Source of the DNA: Pseudogulbenkiania ferrooxidans 2002
Lineage (GTDB): Bacteria > Pseudomonadota > Gammaproteobacteria > Burkholderiales > Chromobacteriaceae
Reading direction: 5' to 3'
DNA length: 64,000 bases
NCBI RefSeq assembly: GCF_000174355.1
Contig: NZ_ACIS01000004.1
Location: 190,924 to 254,923 of the forward strand
The notes below the pieces were generated by a model. It had not been told where the DNA came from. It saw only the letters and a list, made by a program, of their open reading frames with translations, and made no database searches. Shown in pieces: positions 10,110-18,306 of the stretch (positions are counted from its first letter, which is position 1; each line of letters starts with the position of its first letter). Both the position numbers and the translations under genes were made by a program.

Positions 10110-10143
10110 AGGCGGGGGAGACGAGAGTCTTCCCCGCTTTTTT
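10110..10143 (+). terminator. Terminator of the nrt operon
   Basis: A stem of about 12 bp (GGCGGGGGAGAC with GTCTTCCCCGCT, two G-U pairs), loop GAGA, then a T run to 10143. It lies after repeat R1 and ahead of the next sigma-54 unit. Confidence 0.8.
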
Positions 10144-10181
10144 CATGGCGCGGGCGCCGATGTGCCCGGCTGGTGCATCGG

Positions 10182-10198
10182 CGCACTTGTGCAGTGCG
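10182..10198. promoter_or_regulatory. NtrC-like dyad upstream of the MFS nitrate transporter
   Basis: CGCAC-N7-GTGCG, a symmetrical variant of the TGCAC-N7-GTGCA dyad, centred about 85 bp upstream of the expected sigma-54 start site. Confidence 0.45.
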
Positions 10199-10248
10199 CC
10201 AGACGGCATGTGACGGCGCCAAGGCCCGCCTGACATGGCTTTCGGGGC

Positions 10249-10264
10249 TGGCACGCTAGTTGCT
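10249..10264 (+). promoter_or_regulatory. Sigma-54 promoter of the MFS nitrate transporter
   Basis: TGGCAC-N5-TTGCT, matching all invariant -24/-12 bases. A long (~185 nt) leader follows before the start codon. Confidence 0.87.
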
Positions 10265-10299
10265 ATATCACTCTCGAACAATTCAGCTCCGGCACACCG

Positions 10300-10421
10300 G
10301 GCCAACGGAGGCCAGGTTCGCCGGATACCAGGGGAAGACCAATGTGGGTCTTTCGCCTGAGACGGACAACGGCGTCCGCTACCACGCAGCCAACACTGCG
10401 CGGCGGCGGACGTTTTTTTTT
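10300..10421 (+). promoter_or_regulatory. NasT/ANTAR antiterminator leader of the MFS transporter
   Basis: P1 is GGCC/GGCC (10300-10313) with loop AACGGA. P2 is CGGAC/GTCCG (10363-10378) with loop AACGGC. Between them is an extra hairpin GAAGACC/GGTCTTT (about 10334-10353). The terminator CGTCCGC/GCGGACG (10373-10379 with 10406-10412) takes over the 3' arm of P2 and is followed by nine T residues. The spacing between P1 and P2 is the longest of the four leaders. Confidence 0.82.
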
Positions 10422-10460
10422 GCGCGGCGACTGGTTCGCATCGATATCGGGAGAAGGTAC

Positions 10461-11672
10461 ATGAACAAGAGTTTCTGGAAGGCCGGGCACTGGCCCACTC
10501 TGCTGGCCGCGTTTCTCTACTTCGACTTGAGCTTCATGGTCTGGTACATCCTCGGGCCCTTGGCGATCCAGATCGCCGACAGCCTGTCGCTGTCCGCGCA
10601 GCAGCGCGGCATGATGGTGGCCACGCCGATCCTGGCGGGCGCGGTGCTACGTTTCGCCATTGGCCTGATGGTGGACCGCCTGTCGCCCAAGACCGCCGGC
10701 ATCGTCGGCCAGGTGGTGGTGATCGCGGCTCTGGGCACCGCCTGGCACTTCGGCATCCACTCCTTCCACCAGGCGCTGCTGCTGGGCCTGTTCCTCGGCG
10801 TGGCCGGCGCCTCGTTCGCGGTGTCGCTGCCGCTGGCGTCGCAGTGGTATCCGCCGGAGCACCAGGGCAAGGCGATGGGGATCGCCGGCGCCGGCAACTC
10901 CGGCACGGTGTTCGCGGCCTTGCTGGCACCGGGGCTGGCCTCGGTCTACGGCTGGGAGAACGTGTTCGGCTTCGCGCTGATTCCGCTGTCGATCGTGTTC
11001 GTGGTGTTCTGTCTGTTGGCCAAGAATGCGCCCAACCGCGCGCCGGCCAAGTCGCTGGCCGATTACCTCAAGGTGCTGGGCGACAAGGACAGCTGGTGGT
11101 TCATGTTCTTCTACAGCATGACCTTCGGCGGCTTCGTCGGCCTTGCCGGCGCCTTGCCGGGCTACTTCCACGACCAGTACGGTCTCAACGCGGTGACCGC
11201 CGGCTACTACACCGCCGCCTGCGTGTTCGCCGGTTCGATGATGCGCCCGCTGGGCGGCGCGCTGGCCGACCGCGTCGGCGGCATCCGCACCCTGCTGGTG
11301 ATGTACACCATCGCCGCGCTGATGTTGGGCGTGGTCGGCTTCAACCTGCCGCAGGCCTACGCCGCGCTGGCGCTGTTTGTCGGTGCCATGCTGGCGCTCG
11401 GTTGCGGTAACGGCGCGGTGTTCCAGCTGGTGCCGCAGCGCTTCCGCAAGGAAATCGGCGTGATGACCGGCCTGGTCGGCATGGCGGGCGGCATCGGCGG
11501 CTTCCTGCTGGCGGCGGGTCTGGGCTTCGTCAAGCAATCCACCGGCAACTACCAGATCGGCCTGTGGCTGTTCGCCAGCCTGGGCCTGGTGGCCTGGTTC
11601 GGCCTGCACAGCGTGAAGCTGCGCTGGCGCACCACCTGGGGCGCGGCCAGCGTGACTTCGGCCCGGGTATAG
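10461..11672 (+). CDS. MFS nitrate/nitrite transporter (NarK/NasA family)
   Basis: 403-residue major facilitator protein of the nitrate/nitrite porter family, with about 12 membrane helices. Family marks: FDLSFMVWYILGPLA in helix 1, the nitrate-signature glycine-rich stretch GIAGAGNSGTVFAALL in helix 5, and GMAGGIGGFLLAAGLG in helix 11. It imports nitrate and/or exports nitrite across the inner membrane; with the ABC system nearby, this cell has two uptake routes. ATG 10461 follows GAGAAGG. Often called nasA or narK; I leave the symbol empty because nasA is used below for the reductase. Confidence 0.93.
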   Translation: MNKSFWKAGHWPTLLAAFLYFDLSFMVWYILGPLAIQIADSLSLSAQQRGMMVATPILAGAVLRFAIGLMVDRLSPKTAGIVGQVVVIAALGTAWHFGIHSFHQALLLGLFLGVAGASFAVSLPLASQWYPPEHQGKAMGIAGAGNSGTVFAALLAPGLASVYGWENVFGFALIPLSIVFVVFCLLAKNAPNRAPAKSLADYLKVLGDKDSWWFMFFYSMTFGGFVGLAGALPGYFHDQYGLNAVTAGYYTAACVFAGSMMRPLGGALADRVGGIRTLLVMYTIAALMLGVVGFNLPQAYAALALFVGAMLALGCGNGAVFQLVPQRFRKEIGVMTGLVGMAGGIGGFLLAAGLGFVKQSTGNYQIGLWLFASLGLVAWFGLHSVKLRWRTTWGAASVTSARV

Positions 11673-11780
11673 TTCGAACAGGAGGACCCGCACGCCGGCT
11701 GTTCCGGGTAGGGACGGCTGGCGTGCGCTGAGCGCATCTCTCGCCGGCCCGGTGGCCCGCGAGAGCTGCGCACACTGACC

Positions 11781-11817
11781 ACCCCCATCCGCCGACGCCG
11801 TCGCCGAGGCGGATGGG
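11781..11817 (+). other. Stable hairpin in the leader of the PP2C-kinase gene
   Basis: CCCATCCGCC/GGCGGATGGG, a perfect 10-bp stem ending just before the AAGGA ribosome-binding site of the next gene. No T tract follows, so it is not a classical terminator. It may limit translation or protect a processed mRNA end. Confidence 0.45.
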
Positions 11818-11832
11818 AACAAGGATTCGATC

Positions 11833-13503
11833 ATGTCGCTCGCCCTGACCGTCGGTCACGCCACCGATGCCGGCCCCAAGCCGCGCAACGAGGATGCGCT
11901 GGCCTGCGTGACGCCGGAGGCCGGCCTCTTGACCAGCAAGGGCGCGCTGTTCGTGCTGGCCGACGGCGTGTCGAGCTGCGCCGACGGCAAGCTCGCGGCC
12001 CAGTCCAGCGTGCGCGCGGTGGCGGCGGACTACTACGCCACGCCGGAAACCTGGGAGGTCGGCACCGCGCTCGACCGCCTGCTGACCGCGCATAACCGCT
12101 GGCTGCGCTCGCAGGGCAAGACGCTGGTGGCGACGCTCACCGCGCTGGTGTTGCGCGGCCGGCGCTTCACCGTGGCGCACGTCGGCGACAGCCGGCTCTA
12201 CCGTCTCACCGGGGGGCGGCTGTTCTGCCTCACCACCGATCACGTCTGGGACGAGCCCTCGATGCGCCACGTGCTCAAGCGCGCCATGGGGCTCGACGAG
12301 CACGTCATGGCCGACTTCCTCGACGGCGACGTGGCCGAGGGCGACGTGTTCCTGCTGGTCAGCGATGGCGTATGGGGGCCGCTGCCCGACAAGCGCCTGG
12401 ACGAAGTGCTGCGGCTGCACGTCGACCCGCAGCGCGCGGCCCAGGTGCTGGTGGAGGAGGCCATCGCCGCCGGTTCCGGCGACAACCTGTCGGCCATCGT
12501 GCTGCGCGTCGACGGCCTGCCTTCGGCCAACCTCGGCGACGAGCTGGCGCGCGGCGCCTTCCAGTCGCTGCCACCGCGCCTCAAGCCGGGGCAGGAGTTC
12601 GACGGCCTCACCGTGGAGGCGGTGCTGAACGACGCCCCGTCCGGGCTTGCCTACCGCGTGCTCGACAGCGCGGGCAAGCGCTGGGTGATGAAGACGCTGC
12701 CGCCGACCTTGGCCGGCGACAGCCAGGCGGAGCAGGCGCTGCTGGTCGAGGAGTGGCTGCAGAAACGCCTGACCGCGCATTACTTCGCCGAGGTCAAACC
12801 GCTGCCGGCACGCCAGCATCTCTACTACCTGCTGCGCTGGTACGCCGGCGAAAACCTGGCGGAACGGCGCCAGCGCGAAGGCGGTGGCATCGGTCCGAGC
12901 GAGGTGGTGAAGATCGGCCTGCGCCTGACGCGCGCGCTGGCCGCCTTGCACCGGCTCAACATCCTGCATCGCGACGTCAAGCCGGAAAACATCCACATCG
13001 ATCACGACGACAAGCTGCGCCTCTTGGACCTGGGCGTGGCGTACTGCCCCGGGCTCACCGTCGACCGCGACGGCGCGGTGCCGGGCACGCCGAGCTACAT
13101 GGCGCCGGAGCTGTTCGAGGGCGCTTCGGCCAACGTGCGCACCGATCTCTACGCCGCCGGCGTGACGCTGTACTGGCTGTTGACCGGTCACTACCCCTAC
13201 GGCGAGGTGGAACCGTTCCAGCATCCCCGTTTCGGTACCCCGGAGCTGCCCACGCGCTACCGGCCGGACCTGCCGCCGTGGCTGGAGAACGTCTTGCTCA
13301 AGGCGGTGGAGCGCGATCCGGCACGCCGCTTCGAAACTGCGGAAGAACTGCTGCTGGCGCTGGAAAAGGGCGACGCGCAGTCGCTCGCGGTGCGCCGCCG
13401 CGTGCCGTGGGCCGAGCGCTCCCCGCTCAAACTGTGGCGCGCCATCGCCCTGGTGTCGCTGCTGCTCAACCTGGTGCTGGTGTACCTGCTGCTGGTGCTC
13501 TGA
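11833..13503 (+). CDS. Bifunctional PP2C phosphatase-Ser/Thr protein kinase, membrane anchored
   Basis: 556 residues. Residues 1-225 are a PP2C-type phosphatase (PRNEDA, DGVSSCADG, HVGDSRLYRL, LLVSDGVW, GSGDNLS, all metal-site motifs). Residues about 250-520 are a Hanks-type kinase with the lysine in WVMKTLP, catalytic loop HRDVKPEN at about 379-386, DLG in place of DFG at about 399, and GTPSYMAPEL. One membrane helix forms the extreme C-terminus, leaving both enzymes in the cytosol. Such fusions sit next to nitrate-assimilation genes in pseudomonads too; the target is unknown. It lies 160 bp after the transporter and may be in its transcript. Confidence 0.92.
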   Translation: MSLALTVGHATDAGPKPRNEDALACVTPEAGLLTSKGALFVLADGVSSCADGKLAAQSSVRAVAADYYATPETWEVGTALDRLLTAHNRWLRSQGKTLVATLTALVLRGRRFTVAHVGDSRLYRLTGGRLFCLTTDHVWDEPSMRHVLKRAMGLDEHVMADFLDGDVAEGDVFLLVSDGVWGPLPDKRLDEVLRLHVDPQRAAQVLVEEAIAAGSGDNLSAIVLRVDGLPSANLGDELARGAFQSLPPRLKPGQEFDGLTVEAVLNDAPSGLAYRVLDSAGKRWVMKTLPPTLAGDSQAEQALLVEEWLQKRLTAHYFAEVKPLPARQHLYYLLRWYAGENLAERRQREGGGIGPSEVVKIGLRLTRALAALHRLNILHRDVKPENIHIDHDDKLRLLDLGVAYCPGLTVDRDGAVPGTPSYMAPELFEGASANVRTDLYAAGVTLYWLLTGHYPYGEVEPFQHPRFGTPELPTRYRPDLPPWLENVLLKAVERDPARRFETAEELLLALEKGDAQSLAVRRRVPWAERSPLKLWRAIALVSLLLNLVLVYLLLVL

Positions 13504-13515
13504 ACGGCGGGCGGC

Positions 13516-14403
13516 TCAGGCCGTCGTGGCCGGCAGCGCCACCGGCTCGCCCAGCTCGCGACAGAACAAGGCCGCCAGTTGTCCGCTCAGCGGGTCGCTA
13601 TCGCCGCTTTGCCGGTAGACGCCCACCGGCATGCCGGGCAGCGGCGGCAGGCTGCCGTCGTTGATGCAGTAGCTGTTGGCAGGCGGGGTGTCCGCCAGCA
13701 TCGCCGCCACCCCGAGCCCGGCCTCCACCGCGGCCTGGATGGCGGGCAGGCTGAAACTCTCGAAGACGATATGCCACGGCTGTCCGGCACGGTTCAACGT
13801 GGCCAGCGTTTGTTCCCGCCATGAACAGGGAGCGCTGAAAATCACCAGTGGCAAGGAGGTGGTCGCCAGTGGCTTGCCGCGCGCGGCGAACCAGGCCAGC
13901 GGACACAGGAACTGGGCCTCCGGCTTCAACAACGGGCCACTGTCGCCCAGCGGTGAACTGACCATGACGTCCAGCTCGCCGGCGTTCATCGCCGCGAACA
14001 GCTCGACCTTGAGCCCCACCGTCACCGACAGGCGCAGGCCCGGATGCACGCTGGCGAAATCCGCCAGGACGCGGGGCAGCCGGGTGCCGACGAAGTCCTC
14101 CATGATGCCGATGCGGCGGTGCTGGGCGCTGGTCGGCAGGCTGCCCAATCCGGGCAGCAGCTGGTCGGTCAGCATCAGCAGGCGCTCGGCGTAGGGCAGC
14201 AACGATTCGCCCGCCCCGGTCAGGCTGATACCGCGAGGCGAGCGCTCCAGCAACGGCTGCCCCAGCTGCTGCTCCAGTTTGCGGATCTGCTGGCTGACGG
14301 CGGGCTGGGTGCGCTGTAGGCGGCTGGCGGCACGGTTGATGCTTCCGCTGCGCACCACGCTGACGAAGGCGCGTAGCAGGGCGGTATCCAGATCCATGGC
14401 CAT
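13516..14403 (-). CDS. LysR-family transcriptional regulator
   Basis: 295 residues: N-terminal winged helix-turn-helix (about 5-65: DTALLRAFVSVVRSGSINRAASRLQRTQPAVSQQIRKLE) and a type 2 periplasmic-binding-like effector domain. Divergent from the EamA-like gene, with a perfect 17-bp palindrome in the gap, the usual arrangement for an LTTR and its target. Start may be ATG 14403 or ATG 14397. It interrupts the nitrate cluster between the kinase and nirB, so a role in nitrate use is not implied. Confidence 0.9.
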   Translation of the reverse strand: MAMDLDTALLRAFVSVVRSGSINRAASRLQRTQPAVSQQIRKLEQQLGQPLLERSPRGISLTGAGESLLPYAERLLMLTDQLLPGLGSLPTSAQHRRIGIMEDFVGTRLPRVLADFASVHPGLRLSVTVGLKVELFAAMNAGELDVMVSSPLGDSGPLLKPEAQFLCPLAWFAARGKPLATTSLPLVIFSAPCSWREQTLATLNRAGQPWHIVFESFSLPAIQAAVEAGLGVAAMLADTPPANSYCINDGSLPPLPGMPVGVYRQSGDSDPLSGQLAALFCRELGEPVALPATTA

Positions 14404-14429
14404 AATGAATTCTTATAACAAGGATAATA

Positions 14430-14446
14430 ATAGGTAGTCTACCTAT
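14430..14446. promoter_or_regulatory. Likely LysR operator: perfect 17-bp palindrome
   Basis: ATAGGTAG-T-CTACCTAT, two exact 8-base arms around one central base. It lies 27 bp from the LysR start and 51 bp from the EamA start in an AT-rich divergent promoter region. Confidence 0.7.
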
Positions 14447-14496
14447 AGCCTGTCCGGGTCGCTAGCATGGTGGGGTTCATTTCATAGGAGCACACC

Positions 14497-14907
14497 ATGT
14501 CGCTGTTTGCCTTGTTGCTGGCCGTGGCCGGCTCGGTGATTTACCACTTGTCGCTCAAGCAGGTGCCACAGACGGTGAATCCGTTTTTTACCCTGGCCGT
14601 CAGCTATGGCGTGGCGATGCTGCTGTGTCTCATCGGCATGCAGTTCAGCCCCGGCAACCGCAGCCTGCTGGCCTTGAACTGGAGCAGTAGCGGCGTCGCG
14701 CTCGGCATCCTGGGCATCGAGCTGGGCTTCCTCTTGGCCTACCGTGCCGGCTGGCAGATGGGAGTGGCGTCGCTCAGCGCCAATGTTATCAGCACCTTGG
14801 TGCTGCTGCCGCTAGGCTTCCTGCTGTTTCGTGAGCAGCCGTCGCTGCTGCGCCTGGGGGGCGCCGGGCTGAGTCTGGCTGGCTTGTGGCTGATGCTGCA
14901 GAAGTAG
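14497..14907 (+). CDS. Half-size EamA/DMT-family membrane protein
   Basis: 136 residues with four to five membrane helices, corresponding to one EamA repeat of drug/metabolite transporters rather than the usual two. Such single-repeat proteins (EmrE/SMR-like size) act as dimers. The last helix reads LSLAGLWLMLQK, the usual end of an EamA repeat. AGGAG is 8 nt before the ATG. It is the likely target of the divergent LysR regulator. The substrate cannot be told. Confidence 0.8.
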   Translation: MSLFALLLAVAGSVIYHLSLKQVPQTVNPFFTLAVSYGVAMLLCLIGMQFSPGNRSLLALNWSSSGVALGILGIELGFLLAYRAGWQMGVASLSANVISTLVLLPLGFLLFREQPSLLRLGGAGLSLAGLWLMLQK

Positions 14908-14923
14908 CCGTCGTGGCGCGCTG

Positions 14924-14940
14924 TGCACGCTTTTGGGGCA
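14924..14940. promoter_or_regulatory. Weak NtrC-like dyad upstream of nirB
   Basis: TGCAC-N7-GGGCA, one mismatch, with an additional TGCAC half-site at 14945-14949. It is ~225 bp upstream of the nirB sigma-54 promoter, farther than the other three, and overlaps the region just after the EamA gene. Confidence 0.3.
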
Positions 14941-15156
14941 ATGCTGCACTGCAATCCAACTTGGCAGCGGCTCAATCGCCCGAGCAAAGGCTCTTGCAGG
15001 GGGAGTCCGGGTCATTTGCCCCTCCGCCACGAGCCCGTCTGGGCAGCCAATGGTGCGGCGCTGAAGCGTGAAACGGCGGAAAGGCACGGTATTCCGGGGG
15101 CTTGCCGGCCTCCTGAAGCCTCACGCACGGCAAGATTATCGGCAGTATTCAGGATC

Positions 15157-15172
15157 TGGCACGGCACTTGCT
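15157..15172 (+). promoter_or_regulatory. Sigma-54 promoter of nirB-nirD-nasA-cobA
   Basis: TGGCAC-N5-TTGCT, all invariant bases present, 164 bp before the nirB start codon with an antiterminator leader between. Apart from the nearby EamA gene end and the weak dyad, 14950-15156 holds nothing I recognise. Confidence 0.87.
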
Positions 15173-15200
15173 AGTAATACAGCAGACAATTTTGCTCGGT

Positions 15201-15276
15201 TTGCCAATGGCGGTGAAGCGGGTAAGGACAAAGAGGTCCGTTCAGCATGGGGAATCCATGGGAACGGACTTTTTTT
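15201..15276 (+). promoter_or_regulatory. NasT/ANTAR antiterminator leader of nirB
   Basis: P1 is TTGCC/GGTGA (15201-15216, two G-U pairs) with loop AATGGC. P2 is GGAC/GTCC (15226-15239) with loop AAAGAG. Both loops keep A at 1 and G at 4. The terminator GTCCGTTC/GAACGGAC (15236-15243 with 15262-15269, inner CATGG/CCATG) re-uses the P2 3' arm and ends in seven T residues. It is the most divergent of the four leaders in loop sequence. Confidence 0.82.
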
Positions 15277-15335
15277 ATTTGGTCTCGCTGCGGCAATGGT
15301 GAATGCGGCGTAGCCACGATGCTAAGGAGATCCCG

Positions 15336-17768
15336 ATGAACAAACCGAAACTCGTCATGGTAGGCAACGGCATGGCCGGCGTGCGTACTCTGGAAGAGCT
15401 GCTCAAGCTGATGCCCGACTTCTACGACATCACCGTCTTCGGCGCCGAGCCGCACCCCAACTACAACCGCATCCTGCTGTCGCCGGTGCTGTCGGGGGAA
15501 CAGACGCTGAAGGAGATCATGCTCAACGAGGTGGAGTGGTACGCCGAAAACGGCATTACCCTCCACATGGGCAAGGAAGTCACCGAGATCGACCGCGTCA
15601 AGCGCGTGGTGCGCACCTCCGACGGCACCGAGGCGCCGTACGACCGCCTGCTCTTGGCTACCGGCTCCAACCCCTTCATCCTGCCGGTGCCGGGCAAGGA
15701 CCTCGACGGCGTGGTGACCTTCCGCGACATCCGCGACGTCAACCTGATGATCGAGGCCAGCCAGAAGTACAAGAAGGCCGTCGTCATCGGCGGCGGCCTG
15801 TTGGGCCTGGAAGCCGCCAACGGCCTGATGGCGCGCGGCATGGACGTGAGCGTGGTGCACCTGGGCGAGTGGCTGCTCGACCGCCAGCTCGACCGCACCG
15901 CCGCCAAGCTGCTGCAGCAGAGCCTGGAAGACCGCGGCATCGCCTTCCACCTGCAGAAGCAGACCGCCGCGCTGCTCGACAACGGCACCGGCCGCGTTGC
16001 CGGCCTGCGCTTCGCCGACGGCGAGGAAATCCCGGGCGACCTGGTGGTGATGGCCGTCGGCATCCGCCCGAACGCCGAGTTGGCCGAAAAATCCGGTCTC
16101 TACTGCAACCGCGGTGTGGTGGTGAACGACACCATGCAGACCTACGACCCGCGCGTCTACGCCGTCGGCGAGTGCGTCAGCCACCGCGGCGTGGCCTACG
16201 GCCTGGTCGCCCCGCTGTTCGACATGGCCAAGGTCGCCGCCAACCACCTGGCGCACTACGGCATCGGTCGTTACGTGCCGGCCGCCACCTCGACCAAGCT
16301 CAAGGTCACCGGCATCGACCTATTCTCTGCCGGCGACTTCATGGGCGACGACGGCACCGAGGCCATCACCCTGTCCGACCCGATGGGTGGCCTCTACAAG
16401 AAGCTGGTGCTGAAGGACAACAAACTGGTTGGCGCCTGCCTGTACGGCGACACCGCCGACGGCGCCTGGTACTTCCGCCTGATCCGCGAAGGCAAGTCGG
16501 TGGCCGAGATGCGCGACGTGCTGATGCTGGGCGAAGGCGGGCAGGGCGACGTCGGCCACGCCGGCCAGAGCAAAGTCGTCGGCATGCCGGACGACGCCGA
16601 AGTGTGCGGCTGCAACGGCGTGTGCAAGGGCACCATCGTCAAGGCGATCCAGGAAAAGGGCCTGTTCACCGTCGACGAGATCAAGAAGCACACCAAGGCC
16701 GCCAGCTCCTGCGGTTCGTGCACCGGCCTGGTCGAGCAGATCCTGATCAACTGCGTCGGCGGTGCCGCCGACGTCAAGCCCAAGTCCGAGAAACCGGTGT
16801 GCGGCTGTACCGAACACACCCATGGCGGCGTGCGCAAGGTGATCCGCGAACAGCACCTGACCAGCCTGCGCCAGGTGATGGACTTCCTCGAATGGCGCAC
16901 CCCGGACGGCTGCGCCACCTGCCGCCCGGCGATCAACTACTACCTGATTTCGACCTGGCCGGGCGAAGCCAAGGACGATCCGCAGTCGCGCTTCATCAAC
17001 GAGCGCGTGCACGCCAACATCCAGAAGGACGGCACCTACTCGGTGATCCCCCGCATGTGGGGCGGCGTCACCAACGCCTCCGAGCTGCGCCGCATCGCCG
17101 ACGTCGCCGACAGGTACGCCATCCCGATGGTGAAAGTCACCGGCGGCCAGCGCATCGACCTCTTGGGCGTGAAGAAGGAAGACCTGCCCAAGGTCTGGGC
17201 CGACCTCGACATGCCGTCCGGCCACGCCTACGGCAAGAGCCTGCGCACCGTGAAGACCTGCGTCGGCTCCGAGTTCTGCCGCTTCGGCACGCAGGATTCC
17301 ACCCAGATGGGCATCGACCTGGAGAAGGACCTCACCGGCATGTGGAGCCCGGCCAAGGTCAAGCTGGCGGTCTCGGGCTGCCCGCGCAACTGCGCCGAAT
17401 CGGGCATCAAGGACGTCGGCATCATCGGCGTCGACTCCGGCTGGGAGCTCTACATCGGCGGCAACGGCGGCATCAAGACCGAGGTGGCGCAGTTCCTCGC
17501 CAAGGTGAAGACACGCGAGGAAGTGCTGGAACTCTCCGGCGCCTTCCTGCAGCTCTACCGCGAGGAGGCGTTCTACCTCGAGCGCACCGTGCACTACCTG
17601 CACCGCGTCGGCCTCGATTTCATCAAGGCCCAGGTGGTCGACAACCTGGAAAACCGCAAGGCCCTGTACGAGCGGCTGCGCTTCGCCCTGTCCTTCGAGA
17701 AGGACCCGTGGACCGAGCGCGTCAAGGAAGGTGTCGCCCGTCACGAATTCGAACCTCTCACCGTGTAA
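15336..17768 (+). CDS. nirB: Assimilatory nitrite reductase [NAD(P)H], large subunit
   Basis: 810 residues; reduces nitrite to ammonium with six electrons from NAD(P)H. Order: FAD/NAD-binding pyridine nucleotide oxidoreductase module (GNGMAGVRTLEE near 9-20; GGGLLGLEAANG), BFD-type [2Fe-2S] domain (CGCNGVCKG from about 424, then SSCGSCTG), a second cysteine pair region (GCATCRPA), then the sulfite/nitrite reductase half with siroheme-[4Fe-4S] cysteines in TCVGSEFC (about 641) and GCPRNC (about 681). ATG 15336 with AAGGAGA. The siroheme is supplied by cobA further down the operon. Confidence 0.97.
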   Translation: MNKPKLVMVGNGMAGVRTLEELLKLMPDFYDITVFGAEPHPNYNRILLSPVLSGEQTLKEIMLNEVEWYAENGITLHMGKEVTEIDRVKRVVRTSDGTEAPYDRLLLATGSNPFILPVPGKDLDGVVTFRDIRDVNLMIEASQKYKKAVVIGGGLLGLEAANGLMARGMDVSVVHLGEWLLDRQLDRTAAKLLQQSLEDRGIAFHLQKQTAALLDNGTGRVAGLRFADGEEIPGDLVVMAVGIRPNAELAEKSGLYCNRGVVVNDTMQTYDPRVYAVGECVSHRGVAYGLVAPLFDMAKVAANHLAHYGIGRYVPAATSTKLKVTGIDLFSAGDFMGDDGTEAITLSDPMGGLYKKLVLKDNKLVGACLYGDTADGAWYFRLIREGKSVAEMRDVLMLGEGGQGDVGHAGQSKVVGMPDDAEVCGCNGVCKGTIVKAIQEKGLFTVDEIKKHTKAASSCGSCTGLVEQILINCVGGAADVKPKSEKPVCGCTEHTHGGVRKVIREQHLTSLRQVMDFLEWRTPDGCATCRPAINYYLISTWPGEAKDDPQSRFINERVHANIQKDGTYSVIPRMWGGVTNASELRRIADVADRYAIPMVKVTGGQRIDLLGVKKEDLPKVWADLDMPSGHAYGKSLRTVKTCVGSEFCRFGTQDSTQMGIDLEKDLTGMWSPAKVKLAVSGCPRNCAESGIKDVGIIGVDSGWELYIGGNGGIKTEVAQFLAKVKTREEVLELSGAFLQLYREEAFYLERTVHYLHRVGLDFIKAQVVDNLENRKALYERLRFALSFEKDPWTERVKEGVARHEFEPLTV

Positions 17769-17836
17769 TGCCAGACCGCCGCGGGAGCACGTTGTCAGCA
17801 CCCGTGCTCCCGGCACGAATGGACAAGGAGATCAGC

Positions 17837-18148
17837 ATGAACTGGAAAACCGTTTGCACCATCAATGACATCCCGAAGCAGGGCGCCCGCGTCCTCAAGC
17901 GCGAGGGTCAGGACGACATCGCCATCTTCCGCGCCGAGGACGACTACGTGTTCGCGCTGGTCGACCGCTGCCCGCACAAGGGTGGTCCGCTGTCGCAAGG
18001 CATCATCTCCGGCCACACCGTGGCCTGCCCGCTGCACAACTGGGTGGTCGACCTCAAGACCGGCGAGGCCTGCGCGCCCGACGTCGGCTGCACCGGCCAC
18101 ATCCCGGTACGCGTCGAAGACGGCCAGGTCTCGCTGGACCTGAAATGA
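17837..18148 (+). CDS. nirD: Nitrite reductase [NAD(P)H], small subunit
   Basis: 103-residue Rieske-like protein that partners NirB. The Rieske ligand pattern is present as C-P-H (DRCPHKGGPLS) and C-P-L-H-N (ACPLHNW), so a [2Fe-2S] cluster is likely; many NirD proteins have lost it, so this is the cluster-bearing type. It follows nirB by 68 bp with AAGGAG before the ATG. Confidence 0.93.
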   Translation: MNWKTVCTINDIPKQGARVLKREGQDDIAIFRAEDDYVFALVDRCPHKGGPLSQGIISGHTVACPLHNWVVDLKTGEACAPDVGCTGHIPVRVEDGQVSLDLK

Positions 18149-18219
18149 GCCGTCACGGGGCGTTCCGCCGAAGCCGGGCCGAAATGAGCTGACGTAGGGC
18201 GTTCTGCGTGAGCGCGGCA
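18142..18219 (+). repeat. Two diverged 39-bp tandem units between nirD and nasA
   Basis: Units 18142-18180 and 18181-18219 both begin GAAATGAGC, which in the first unit is the end of nirD, and share GGGCGTTC and further blocks (about 27 of 39 positions). GAACGCCC at 18234-18241 is complementary to GGGCGTTC in either unit (18158-18165 or 18197-18204), so two alternative hairpins are possible in the nirD-nasA spacer. Confidence 0.5.
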
Positions 18220-18306
18220 CGCCCGCCTCGACGGAACGCCCAGCTCGGCGCGGCTTCCGCCCCACGGCAAGGCTCCATCAAGATTGATCGCATTGGGAGA
18301 CATCAC

